DNA from: Cyanophora paradoxa
Taxonomy: Eukaryota > Glaucocystophyceae > Cyanophorales > Cyanophoraceae
Assembly (NCBI GenBank): GCA_004431415.1
Contig: QPMI01000031.1
Span: forward strand, 1-64,000
Length of the DNA stretch: 64,000 nucleotides
Direction: 5' to 3'
The notes under the pieces are model-generated. The model saw only the letters and a list, made by a program, of their open reading frames with translations. It ran no database searches and was not told where the DNA came from. Positions 24,721-36,517 of the stretch are shown here, piece by piece; the stretch's first letter is position 1; the number at the start of each line of letters is the position of its first letter. A program made the position numbers and the translations under genes.

Positions 24721-26790
24721 CTAGGGTGCCGGCGCCACGGGCGTGCTTTCATGCATCGCGACGCCGGCGCCCAAAGCGCTAGCGCTAGCTGCAGCTGCAG
24801 CTGGCTGCAGAGCGTGCACGTGCTCGCCCTCCGTCGCAACCGGGAGTGGGTGCACCGCGGCCGCCGCTGCTTCCGCTGCTGCCGACGAGCCGCCGCAGCA
24901 CCCGCAGCTGCAGGCCGTTGCGAGTCTTTGCCAAGGACTCTGGCCGGGCGCTTCGTCGAGCCCTTCCGACTTCGCCATAGGATTCAACTGCGGCCGGCTC
25001 TGCTTCAACGCCAATCTTCCGCGGTAGACGCCGTCCCCTCCTCTGTTCCCGAACAGCTTTGTCGACCCCCGAATCCAGTAAGTCTCTTCGCAGCCTGCGT
25101 TTCCAAGGTGAGCGTCGTCTCGCACATCCTTAAGATCTAATATTGCACCTTTCGTTTGAAGTTTCTTCGATGCCAGTACTGTCCGACGTCGACGGCCAGC
25201 AATTGCAAGACATCAGGTTAGAAGCGAGCACGTCGATACAACACAAACGCTAAAGGTTGTGATGCTATCTATAGCTTTTTTATTTGTATTAGATTGATTT
25301 CATCACTGTGTCAATTACCTGCAATTCCAGGCCCACGTGAGCGGTAGATTAAAGACGAGTCGCGAATCGATATCTGGTGCGCATTCGAAATTCAGCTCAG
25401 ATTCGATCTAGATAAAACCTAGTACGTGCACGCAAATTCAGCTAAACATTCACATTGACGCACTTCCACACTCCATTTGCTTGCTGTTGACGTCGGATCT
25501 GGATTCAAATTCGAAGACTTTGCTTGCGCGTGATCATGATTTTTCTGACAAGAGAGTCAAGGTGACTTTAATTTTGAATGTAATTATATCGTCTTCAATG
25601 TTATCGGCCCTCAGACCTGAGAGGTTTCTCCTTCTAGTTGTTGTGAGTTTAATTTTGACAGGACTTTGGCGGTCTTCAGATTGATTTGGACCCCAGGACC
25701 ACCAGAGTCCAAAATTGCACAGCTGGACACAATGACAGACGATCCATCTGCTCGAATCAAATTGCAATTTGAAGGAAAAACAAAATCAGAAACAATATAA
25801 GAGTATGTACGTATTTCAATCTCGAGCGCAAAACGAACCTGCAACGTTGATCCAGATGCCACCCTGCTTGTTAGCTTGAATTCGATTTTCCCTCAGGATT
25901 GCTCGTGCGCGACCGCAAACCAGAATTCCGTACGACCGATTCTCACGTATCGTGTTCTTATTCACTGCCGCGACCAATCCGAAATCGATATTATCCGGTG
26001 ACGATTGACCGAAGTCAAGGCCGTGCTCGATGATAATCCCGGCACCGAATCCCAAGCCCTGGCCTTGGGCACTCTTCATGAAGGCGGATGAATGAGTAGA
26101 GGCGAAGGCCCCTTGCCGGAGAATCCGATTCTTATACACTGCGACATCCAGTCCTATCGAGCGGCAACCAGAAATACGAACACCCACCCGTCTGCAAAAA
26201 CATTGGCAATCGTGGATCCACTCTGACGCGTAAATCCGGAATTCACCCGTTGTCTGAGACGACGTTGTCGAGTATAAGGAGCGGCGCTTGATTCCACGAA
26301 GGCTCAAGTGGGTAGTTTGAGACGGTACCGGTGGACGGCAGATCCTCATTTCCCAGCGAGACCTGTACATGCCTCAAGGATCATGAAAATCAAATAATTT
26401 GTGTCTGTCTTTATCGTAAAGATTAAATATTGTCGCGAACCCCAGAGGAGGACGTGCGGACATTGACCACAAACTCGGCCACACGCGAGAGTGCATCGAA
26501 AATTCCTTGCATCTTGGCTGGGTTCGCGAATTCCGCCATAATTGTCTCAGGGCTCAAGAGACTGGGCAGCCCTGAAGCGTGAGTTAAGTGTTGGACAGCG
26601 TTCGATTGCGACGCCAATGTCAGGATCGTAAGAGAGCAAGAGCATGCACCTGAAACGGCGTTTTTGAAATTCGACCAACTGCTACCTGTCACGACATCAT
26701 CCCAGGAAGGCAAGTTATTCACCAGTTCATTTGCAGCCTGTCGAATACTGGACTCCGGTGAACCGAGACCGTTCGTTTCTGCGGGTGTTG
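24721..26790 (-). CDS. Right-handed parallel beta-helix (PbH1-repeat) protein, multi-exon
   Basis: Exons read right to left. TNGLGSPESSIRQAANEL (from about 26775) is followed by GLPSLLSPETIMAEF. VSLGNEDLPSTGTVS follows, then, across a roughly 55-nt intron, DNGRVGVRISGCRSIGLDV. VAAVNKNTIRENRSYGILV and ARAILRENRIQANKQGGIW come next, followed by DGSSVIVSSCAILDSGGPG. Repeated 'N-x-I-x-x-N-x-x-x-G-I' turns are typical of PbH1/NosD/FBXO11-type beta-helices (pectin-lyase fold). The likely last exon (25125-24721) has STKLFGNRGGDGVYRG and an Ala-rich tail; its join to the preceding exon is not resolved. The start codon is not identified and may lie right of 26790. The family fold is inferred from repeat pattern; substrate or partner unknown. 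F-box or signal regions were not seen. Confidence 0.65.
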
Positions 26791-26933
26791 ATAATAAAAG
26801 AGCTACAAAGCGCTACCCCAATTGCAAGGGCAATAACGCTCATGATCACTTGCAATTGAAATAAACTGACTGCATGCACAATTGTGTGTTACGAAAGGAA
26901 AAGTTGGCATTGATTGGAGAGCAACTTGCCAGC

Positions 26934-28341
26934 ATGTCGAAGGTTCAGAGACAGTTCTAGTTGCTGTCGCATTGCATTTGCAGCATTCCTTACTCATCTA
27001 TTTTCTATAACGCACGCGTACAGGAGCTGGAAGGGTATTCACAACATGGCAAAGTGCGAGATGACAAGCTGCACCTGCAGCTGGCTTCGATCAACGACGA
27101 GTTGGGCCAATTGTCAAAGGTTGCGATCTATAGTTAATCTCGATCATGATAAATTATATCGATCAACACGCTCGAGCCCGCGAACGAATTCGAATTCGAA
27201 TGCTGAAGTGAATTTCGAACTACAGGAATTTATGGCTTCGATCAGCGGTCCGCCTGCGAAGCCGCCTCATTCTCCGCCATCCGATCAAATCAACGTTTCG
27301 ATGCTCTCGCTGGAGGGAGTGACGCGTCTATGGGAGCAGTTCAAACTCTTGCAGGGCGCAGTGGAGCGGTTTGGTCCGACGGTGGATGAGATAGGGTCGA
27401 AGAAGCTTGCCGAAGCAGAGGCGCACGTGCGAATTTTCATTTGCGCGAGTATCATTATATAAAAGCGGAACGTTGTGTTTTTCCAGCTCAAATGCACGCT
27501 CCCGCATGCACAGATTTCCGCGATTGCGCGAGAGATGACAGAAATAAGAAACACGATTGTAACCTTTCCGCTCAACCCGGTGCGCATTGCAATTTATGTA
27601 ATTGATCACGATAGAACTTTGGATGAGTTAAATATCGCAACTGCATTTGTTTGAGTCGCGCGTGCGCACGCTGTTTCGCGGGCAGGTGCGGCTCCTCCGG
27701 GGGGACGCGCCGGTCCACACGACCTACCTGGACGCCCTCGCCAAGAGCATCGGCAACGAGAGCTTCGAGGCGTGGCCCAAGGACACGCCCCCGGGCAGCG
27801 TCCTCCTCGACCTGAACAGGACGGCTCTGAAGGCGCGACATTTACGTTGCAATTAATATTGCTCAATTCGAATTCGTGGCGCTGGGCTTGAGTAGACGTC
27901 GACGTCGAAGTCCGACCCGCTAACTATTTTTTGAACGGCAGCTGAAAGAAGTCCTGCTGGTGATCGACAAGCAGCTGGGGGTCTTGCACGCCCTTCAGCT
28001 CGATTCGGGAGACCTAGACGGCTCGCGCAGCGAACGAGGCGTCCATGCGGAAGAGAAGGGCCCCCAAGAGGCAGGCGTCCCGCCGAGACGGCAGGCAAAG
28101 TCGCCAATGCGTGCGCCGGAGTCCGTCTACGTCACAGCCACGGACGCGACGGCCGCCATGGAGGCGTTCCTGCAGCGGCAGCTCGAGCAGGCCGCGGCGC
28201 ACCAGGCGGTCGGCGGCCCGCCCCTCGCGCCCTCCTCGAAGCCGAAGCGCACGCGAAGGCCGCCGGGCAGCGTCGGCGCCGGCATCTGCAAGCGGGCCAT
28301 GCGCTGCCTCTGCTGCTGCAACTCCGGGAAATACGAACCCG

Positions 28342-28375
<34 letters not shown>

Positions 28376-28508
28376 TCTCGAGCGCGATCACGATCAGCCG
28401 TTTCCAGCCAGGCGAGATGCCGACGCGGAGCAGCTTACGCTGGCCGTCCGGTCAGCTGGCGGTGACCAGGACGCTCCGGACCCTCCGCAGCTGCGGCAGC
28501 AGGCTTAG
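26934..28508 (+). CDS. Unrecognised protein: coiled coil plus Cys cluster and His-Asp repeat
   Basis: Not recognised. ATG 26934 gives MSK before an intron. Later exons read ELEGYSQHGKVRDDKLHLQL, then MLSLEGVTRLWEQFKLLQGA, then LPHAQISAIAREMTEIRN, then VRLLRGDAPVHTTYLDALA, and last LKEVLLVIDKQLGVLHAL. Several exons have heptad-like helical spacing. The exon ending LNRTALK appears to use a GC donor (AAG|GCGCGA). The C-terminal third has a short Cys-rich patch (CLCCC, near 28310), followed directly by six alternating Asp-His units from a GACCAC repeat (28344-28372), which could bind divalent metal. The stop TAG is at 28506-28508. Roughly 380 residues if the exon chain is right. The start could be further upstream. 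Confidence 0.5.
28344..28398 (+). repeat. In-frame GACCAC hexanucleotide repeat (Asp-His)
   Basis: Tandem GACCAC units, decaying to GATCACGATCAG, inside the preceding CDS. They encode alternating Asp-His. Confidence 0.8.
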
Positions 28509-29042
28509 CTGCGCGTGCATATGAGTTGACACCGTTAACGTTTGTCAGGAAATCTGCTTGGCTATATGGCTGGATATCTATGAGATATCGATGGCCCACT
28601 GGGCAATTTTTATTTCTTCGTAGTACACGCAAGCATGGAGGATGGGGCTAAAATCACGTGCATGTGCACTTATGAGCGCATAGCCACGTACGTATACGTG
28701 TCAGATGGCAATTGCGGACTCGGGCTCAAGCTCATGATCATTACTGATCCCGAGTGCCAGTAACTGATTTCGATCACTGATTACATTACTGAGTACTTAT
28801 ATAGAATATGAATTTGTAATCATAACTAAGCTAGATCGCCTTCATCGTACAGGAACGTACAAGCGGGATCCGGACCCGCTATGTCGTGGAGCTGCGAGAA
28901 ACGCACGCGGTACCTTAAACTGCACTAAAAGCGAAATCATGCACCACGAACAAAAATCTCTATATTACCTAGAGAGTCCTAGGATCAGAACGATCCGAGC
29001 GATCGCGAAGGATTTCATGCTCAGGTTACTGCTTAAGCTTGA
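28509..29042. other. Spacer between convergent genes
   Basis: AT-richer DNA between the ends of two convergent genes. No gene or repeat of note; only short palindromic words such as GATATC and TATACGTA. Confidence 0.6.
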
Positions 29043-32000
29043 TCAAAGAAAGAACAGAAAGAAAGGAAGAGCTGCGCGGCGTGCACGGCGTGAAATCGAG
29101 CTAAGGCGTGAAGTTGGCGGAGGCGTCCAGGGAGGGGCGGGAGCCGGGGGGGCGGGAGCGCGAGGCGGGGCCGCGGCGCCAGCCGGCGCGCGGGGTGTGG
29201 GGCGAGTCGGAGGGAGGGAGGCGGCGAGGGCGGCGAGGAAGGCGGCGTGGGGGCGGCGGGGACCCCCCCAGGGCGGCCCCGCATGGGCCTCGAAGAGGCG
29301 CATGCCGCTGGCGCGCCCCGCCTCGGCGGCCTCGCCGAAGCGGCGGCGGGCCTTGGCGGCCGAGCCGCGGAGGGCGAGGCGGCGCCCCTCGAAGTAGAGG
29401 GCCGGCGCGCGGCAGACGGGCGCCGCGCGCGCGCCCCGCCGCAGGTCCCGAGGGCGTCGGCGAGGGCCGCTTCGAGGCGGGCGCGCCAGGGGGCGCCGCC
29501 CGGCCCCGCCGTCCCCTCCTCGAGGAGGGCGCAGAGGACCTCCGCCAGCGTGCTCACCGGCTGCACCGCGAAGACCCTGCGCCCCGCCCCTCGCCCCTCG
29601 CCCAGGCCCGGCCGGCGGGGCGGGCGGGGCGGGCGGGGCGCACCAGATGAGGACGCGGCCGGCGACGGGGAGGCGCCGGTGGCCGCGCAGGGCCTCCACC
29701 CCCGCCAGCGCCTCCCGCTCCGCCTCCTGCGCGGCGCTGCGTCGGCGGGGCAGGGGCAGGGGCGGGGCGGGGCGGGGCGGGGGCGGGGACCTCGCGGCGG
29801 CCCTGGCGGAGGCGGAGGAGGGCGAGGGCGGCGCGCTGCGCGAGGGCCTCCATCCGGTACGTCTGCGCCCCGGCGCCCGCCCCTCAGCGCGGGCCGGGCC
29901 GGGCCGGGGCGGGGCGGGCGGGGCGGGCCTCGTCCGGGAAGAGGGCGCGGGCCTCCTCCGCCGAGGCCGCCGTCGCCGCGTCGCACACGCCCGCCCACAG
30001 GCGGTTCGACGCCCACCCCAGCAGCGCCCACATCCTGGCCCCGCCCCGCTCGCACCCAGCCTCGCGCGCCCCCGCGGCGCGGCGCAGCGGCGCGGCGGGG
30101 GTGGGCGCACGTGTGAAGCCGGTTGTTCGAGGCGCGCGCGTCGTGCAGCTGCCGGCCGGGGTCAGGGCGGGCTGGGGCGGTCGGGGCGGCGGGCGGGGCG
30201 GACGGCGGTCTCGTAGGTGTGCTGGGCGCCGGCGGCGTCGCCGGCGAGGTGCAGCTGCAGCGCGTGGAACGACTGCACCTGTGCGCCGCCCCGCCGCCCC
30301 GCTCGCCCCGCGGCGCAGCGCGGGCCTGGGACGCGAGCGAACCTCGCCGAGGGCGCGGTAGTCGCCAATGCCGCGCAGCTGCGCCCGCGCCGCGCGCGTC
30401 AGCCGCGGACGGCGGGGCGGCGGGGCGGGGCGGGCGGGGCGGGCCTTGGGGCGGCAGCGGCGGCGAGGGCGGCGCCCCCCGCGAAGTCGCAGAAGATGAT
30501 CGCGACCTGCGCGCCGGCTGCGTCGGGCGGGGCGGGCGGGCGGGGCGGGGCGGGGCGCGCACGGCGAGCTGCTCGGAGCGGAGGTAGCCCAAGGCGCGCT
30601 CGCACCGCTTCGTCCGGCACCTGCCCCGCCCCGCTCGCCCCGCCGGCGGGGCGGGGCGGGGCCGGGCGGGGCGGGCGGGGCGGGGCGGGGCGGGGCGGGG
30701 CGGGGCGGGCGCACAGCTCGTCGCCGCGGCGGACCCAGGCGAGGGCCTTCTCCGGCGGGAAGCCGGCGACCTGCGGGGCGGGCCAGGGCCCTCAGCCGGG
30801 GCAGGGGCGGCAGGGCGGCGGGCGGCGCACCGCGAGGACGGCGTACACGTGCGCGCAGCTGCCGGCGGGGCGGGGCGGGGCGGGGCGGGGCGGGGCGGGG
30901 CGGGCGCGTCGAGCAGCGGCCGCGCGAGCTGGGGGCGGGCGAGGGCGGCGCACGCGTCGACGTAGAGGGGCGAGGTGGGGTCCGCCGCCGCCAGGTCGTG
31001 GTTCAAGAAGGCTGCCCCCGCTCGGTTAGTTGAACGCGGCCAAGCCGGGGCGGGGCGGGGCGGACCGTAGTACATGGCGGCGAGGGCGTCGCCGGCGTGG
31101 ATGAGGTGGTGCGAGTAGATCGTGAGCGCGCTCGTCAGCACCGCCCGCCGCTGCTCCGCCAGGGCCCCCGCGCCCCGCCGCCCGGGCCCCGCCCGCGCCC
31201 CTTCCCCGGCCTGCCCGCCCGCCCCGCCCCGCCGCGTCGGGCCACGCCGGCGGTGCGGAGCGGGGCGGGGCGGGGCGGACCGGGCGGGGCCGGCGCGGGC
31301 TTTGCGGAGGACGTGGGCGACGACGGCGAGGGCCTTGGCGAGGGGCCCCTCGTGGGCGAGCCGCACGCCCAGCAGCCGCAGGCACCGCTCGATCGCCGCC
31401 CCGGCCTCGGCGGGGCGCCCCAGCGAGAAGAGCGCGCGCGCGGCGAGCTGCCAGCGGCGGGCGCGGGCGAGGACGATGGCCTCCTCGGGCCCCGCCTCGG
31501 CCGCCCCGAGCGCGAGGGCGCGCTGCGCCAGCTCGAGCCCCTCGCTGTAGGCCCCCACCGAGAGCGCCCCCGCCGCTGCCGCCGGTTCGGGCGGGAAGCG
31601 GGGCGGGCGGGGCGGGGCGGGGGGCGGGCGGGGGCACCGCAGGCGTCGAGGTGGGGCAGGGCGCGGGCCGGCTGGCCTGCGGCGAGGTGGTGGAAGACGG
31701 CGCCGGCGGCGGCGGCCTGCCCCGCGGCGCCCTCCTTCGAGACGGCGCGCTCGAGGAACTCGGCCGCCCGCCGGTGCACCCGGTCACGGTCCTCGCTCGC
31801 CAGCAGCTGCACCCCGGGCCACCCGCCTCACCGGGGCCGGCGGGGGGCGGGGGGCGGGGCGGGGGGGGGGCCGGGCCTTGTAGAGGACGTCGCGGACGGC
31901 GGACTGGAGGAAGCGGACCTCGAGGATGCCCATCGAGCGCTCCGAGGCGGCCAGCACGCCGTGCCGCTCCAGCGCCTGCAGCGCCCCCGCCACCCCGCTC

Positions 32001-35000
32001 CCGTCCGCGTACCCCTCAAGCGCGAACGCCGCGAGGCCCGCCTCGAAGCGGGGGCCCAGGGCGGAGCAGAGCTTGAGGACGAGGGCCGGCGTGGGCGGGA
32101 GGCGGTCCAGGCGCGCCACCAGCAGCCGCTCCATGCTGCGCCCCCGCCCCTCAGCGAGGCCGGGTCGCCGAGGCCGAGGCGGAGGCGGGGCGGGCCTGTC
32201 GGGGAGGGGGATGGCGAGGGGCGCCGCCTGGGGGCCCCCCGGGGCGGCGGGCAGGCGCAGGCGGCCCTCGTGGACAGCGAGCCAGCCGCTCGCCTGCAGG
32301 TACTCCACCATCTGCCGCCCCCGTCACGGGGCCGGCTGGAGAGGCGGGGCCGGGGGCGGGGGCGAGGGCGGGCCTCCTTGAGGGCGAAGGGGTTGCGGCG
32401 GGACTTCTCGGCGAGCTCGTCGGGGAGCCAGGGGGGCAGCCCCGCGGCCTCCACCCCCAGCAGCCGCCCCACGAACTCCGCCACCTCTGTCCGCCCCGCC
32501 CCCGCTCAGCGCGCCCCGGCGCGGGGCCGGCGGGGCAAGGCGGGCCAGGGCGCGCCCTCGGCCTCGAGGGGACCCAGCTCCATGACGCTCGTCCGCGGGG
32601 ACCCGCGCAGCCGCAGCATCTGCGCCCCGCTCGAGCGTGGCCCGGGCGCGGAGCGGGGCGGGGCGGGGGCGGGGCGGGGGCGGGGCGGCTGGCCTCCTCG
32701 GGGCGACGCGGCGGGACAGGGGCCGCGTGGCGACGAGGAGCGAGGCGGCGCTGTGGGGGCCGGCGTGAGGGGCGGCAGGGCGGGCGGAAGGGCGCGGGGC
32801 GCACGGGACGGCGGCGAGGTGCGCGAGAAGCTGCAGCGAGGCCGAGTCGAAGGCGTGCCTGCGCCGCTGCCTCGCGAAAGGGCGGGCGGGGCCGGCGGGG
32901 CGGGCGGGCGGGGCGGGCGCACAGGTCGTCGACAAGGAGGGCGGCGCCGGAGCGGGCGACGACCGTCTCCACGAGCGCTGTCAGCAGCCGCAGCAGCCGC
33001 GGGGCCCCCTCGTCCCCCTCCCCCGCCTCCGCCTCTTCCTCTCCCCCCTGCGCCGCACCGGCATCGGCGCTGACCGCGCGGTGCGCGGGGCGCGGCGCGG
33101 GGCGGGGCGGACGGAGGAGGAGGGGCCGGGGAGGCGGGGCGGGGCGGGGCGCGGGCGTCGGCGAGGAAGGCGGCGAGGAGGGCCGCCTCCTCGGCCCCGC
33201 CCACCCCCAGGCCCTCCAGGAAGGGCGCCAGCTCCGCGCCCCTCCACCGGCCCTCCCGCAGCGCCCGCCTGCGCCGCGCATGCAGCCGGCTCAGGCGACG
33301 CCCACCGCACCCCGTCGCATCGCGTCGCGGCGCACGGCGTGTCGGCGCCCCGCGGCGTGCACTCGCCCCGCGGCGTCTCCTCTACCGCCGCCCCGTTCCT
33401 GCACGCCGAGGTCGGGGGCGCAGCGAGCGCAGCGAGAGGGGCGACGCGGGGACGGCGCGCACGCGGCGTCGGCGCCGTTTGTCCACCTCTCGGGCCCCCG
33501 CACCGCCTCCTGCTTCCCCGAGCCGCCCGCCGCCGCCCGCGGCACCAGCGCGCGCAGCAGCTGCGGCCCGCGTCGGCGCCCCCGGGCCACGTCGAGGGCG
33601 GGCCGGGGCGGGGCGGGGCGGGGCGGGCCTGGCGGAGGGGCTGGTAGGGGTGCGGGGCGAGGGGGTCGGCCTCGAGGAAGAGGCAGGGGAGGGCGGCCGC
33701 CTCGGCCAGCCGCAGGGCCTCGGTCAGCAGCAGCGACTTCCCCGCCCCCGCCTCCCCCTCCACGAAGAGCACGCCCGCCCCGCGCCCGCCCTCCCGCACC
33801 CGCGCGGCTGCCAGGAAGCCCGCCACCCGCCCCAGCGCCTCCCGCCGGCACAGCAGCAGCCCGTCCGCCCCCGCCGCCGCCCCCGCAGCGCCCGCTCCGT
33901 CTCCCCCCGGCCGGCCCGCCCCCGCCGGCCCGCCGGCGCCGGCGCCACTGCCCATGGCGGCGACGGCGCGGCGGAAGGAGCGGCCGACGGGGGCGGTGCG
34001 GGCGGCGCGCCCGCGGAGCGCGAAGGCTGCGACGGGCCCGTCGGCGCCCTTGATGGCGAGCGGCGGCAGCGCCTCCAGCCGCACGCGCGCCCCCGCCGCC
34101 TCGGCCGTCGCCGCGTCCACCCAGATGGCCCCTGCGGCCACCCCTCGGGCGGGGGCGGGGGCGGCGGGGGCGGGGGCGGGGCGCACCGTCGGCCTTGGCC
34201 ATGAGCCTGGCGGCCATGTTGCAGGGTGCCCGAGCACGTTGTAGTCGCACCGCTGCTCGTCCCCCAGCAGCCCCGCGAACACCCTGCCCGCGCGACCCGG
34301 CCCGCCGTGGGCGACCCGCGCGCCGCCGAGGCGCCGGCGGCTGCGAGCGCGGCGCACCGGCCGGTCGTGACGCCGATGGAGGCCGGCCCGCACTGCCGCG
34401 CCGCGAACTGCTCCCGGATGTGGAGCGCCGCCAGGCACGCCCGCAGGGGGTCGTCGCTGCCGCCCCGCCGCCCTCGGCCGGAGCGGCGGCGCAGGCGGCC
34501 CGCGGGGCGGGGCGGGGCGCACCTGTGGGCGGCCCCGGCGAGCCCCCACGTGAGGAGGCAGATGAAGCCTTCTGCGGGGGGCGGCGCGCGTCGGGCGGGG
34601 CGCGGGCGACGGGGCGGGCGGGGCGCGGGGCGGGGCGGGGCGGGCGGGCACTGTCGTCGCAGAAGCAGGAGCGGAGGACGCCCTGCAGGAGCGCGTGAGG
34701 GCCCGGGCGGGCGGGCGGGCGGGGCGGGGCGGGGCGGGGCGGGGCGTGCCTCGGAGATGGCGGCGGCCTCGAGGACGGCGGCGACGGCGCGGTGGAGGGC
34801 GGCGAGGGCCTCCGCGGGGAAGCCGGCGGCCCAGGGGCCCTGCCCCGCGAACCCGTCGACGCGGACGAAGGCGGAGGTGCACATGCGGAGCTCGGCGAGG
34901 AAGCGGCCGTCCCCCGCCAGCTGCCCCGCCACGTCCTCCGGCAGCAGGCCCCGCAGCGCCCCCTCCACCGCTGCGCCCCCCGCCAGCGCCGGCCGCTGCG

Positions 35001-36224
35001 GGCCCAGCAGCCCCGCCCCGCCCCGCGCCGCCCACGAGGCCGGCCGCCGCGAGGAGGGCGACTCGTCGCCGGCGGCGGGGGTGCGCGGGGAGCGACCGGA
35101 GCCGCCCAGGGAGTTGCCGAGGGAGAGGGAGAAGCGGAGGGAGCGGGCGCGGGTGCGAGCGGGCCGGCCGGGGTGCCGGGGAGGTCGGCGGGCGGGGCCC
35201 GAAGACGGCGAAGCCGGCGTCGGCGCGGGCGCCGGGCGGGGCGTGGCGGGCGAGCTCGGGGCGAGGGCCGCCTCGCCGGGCCCCGCCAGCGCCAGGCCGG
35301 CCGCGAGGCGCCCCAGCGGCTCGCCCACGACCGCCAGCTCCGAGCGGGCCCCGCCGCCCCGGCGCCCCCGCCGAGGCGCAGCGCGTACAGCTCCCCCGCC
35401 GCCACCGCCACGTGCACGCCCAGCCTGCACGCCCCGCCCCGCCCCGCGTCGCCCCCGCGCCCCCGCGCCGCCGCGCCGCCGCCGCCCGCGGCGGCCCGGC
35501 GCACCTGGTCTCTGGCTCGCGGCTGGAGGGCGTCGGGGGCGACTCGAGGGCGGCCTCACGGTCGCTGGCGGGCTCCTCGCGGGCCGGCCCCTCGATCGCC
35601 TCCGCCGCCAGCCGCTGCGCCGCCACGCACGCCTCCTCCAGGCCCCCGCCCCCGCCCCGCGTACACCAGCACCAGGATCGCGTCCCCTGCCCCCGCCCCG
35701 TCACGGCCCCGCCCGCCGCGCCCGGGGCGGGCGGGGGGCACACCGAGGAAGCGGATCACGTCCCCGCCGTGCTTGCGCGCGATGCGGATGGCCCGGCTGA
35801 GGCTCCCGTTCAGCGCCCGGCTCAGCGCCTCCGCGCCCTGCGCGGCCGGCCGGCTCAGGGCGGCGGCCCCGCGGCGGCGGCGGCGCGGCGCGGGCTGGGC
35901 CACCTGGCGGGCGGCGGTGCGCCGGCTCTCTTCGTCGCCGTCGCCCTGGGCGGCCTGGATGAGGCGCTGCGCCGCCTTGACGCTCCCGACGACGTCGACG
36001 AGGACGACGGCGGCGTGGAAGCGGGTCGAGGAGGGCGACTCAAGCAGGGAGCCGGCCTCCACCCGTCCCCGCGCGTCTTTCGTCGAGTCCGAGCACGCCC
36101 AGACGGCCAGGTCGGGGAGGAAGTGGACGGGGTGGAGTTGCAGGCGGCCATCCTCCTCATCCTCCGCAATCCCCGGGCTTGGAGGGCTCAGCCCCGCGGG
36201 GCTCGGCGGCTCTAGCTCTGTCAT
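29043..36224 (-). CDS. Second soluble adenylyl cyclase-like protein (ADCY10 type), multi-exon
   Basis: ATG at 36224 starts a conserved-looking N-terminus. C1: FHAAVVLVDVVGSVKAAQRL (first metal Asp), then ARKHGGDVIRFLG and, after an intron, GDAILVLVYAG (second Asp). Linker: SELAVVGEPLGRLAAGL. C2: DDPLRACLAALHIREQFAAR and PASIGVTTGRC, then GDEQRCDYNVLGHPA and AARLMAKADG. AIWVDAATAEAAGARVRLEA follows. NTPase: GVLFVEGEAGAGKSLLLTE, an intact Walker A near 33730-33780. The rest, to about 29043, is Leu/Ala-rich TPR-like helices such as YSHHLIHAGDALAAMYY. The order matches the gene at 16196-24276, so the two are paralogues arranged tail-to-tail. Its introns are the CCGCC type. The exact stop is uncertain (29043 or 29101, depending on the last splice). 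Membrane segments not seen. Confidence 0.83.
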
Positions 36225-36517
36225 TCCGCCGGACCACAGCGCACAGCGCCGCCCGAGGCGATGCTAATGCAATTGCCAGGCGAGGTCATGCCGCTGAATG
36301 CAAGGATGCGAGGTCGAGGTCGTGCCGAGCTCGAGAGGAGGCGAGGATGCTAACTGCAAAAAGAAGCATTTACATGTCCTTGATGCGCGCCAGCTCGATT
36401 CACCGTTGCGGCTTTGCTGCTCGACCCGAGCCGACTGCAAGTGTTCTTGCTGGATGGGGCTGGATTCCAGTGTCACCCGATCCGCTGAAGCGCAGGCGAC
36501 TGTACCGTCACCGCCGA
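36225..36517. promoter_or_regulatory. Short divergent intergenic region (bidirectional promoter candidate)
   Basis: Under 300 bp separate the start of the minus-strand cyclase from the start proposed for the plus-strand gene. No TATA-like element or other motif could be identified; the role is inferred only from the head-to-head layout. Confidence 0.3.

Noticed and set aside
29033-31558. An 841-codon minus-strand open frame
   Set aside because: It runs through several introns of the cyclase gene; extreme GC content removes stop codons. Only parts of it are real exons.
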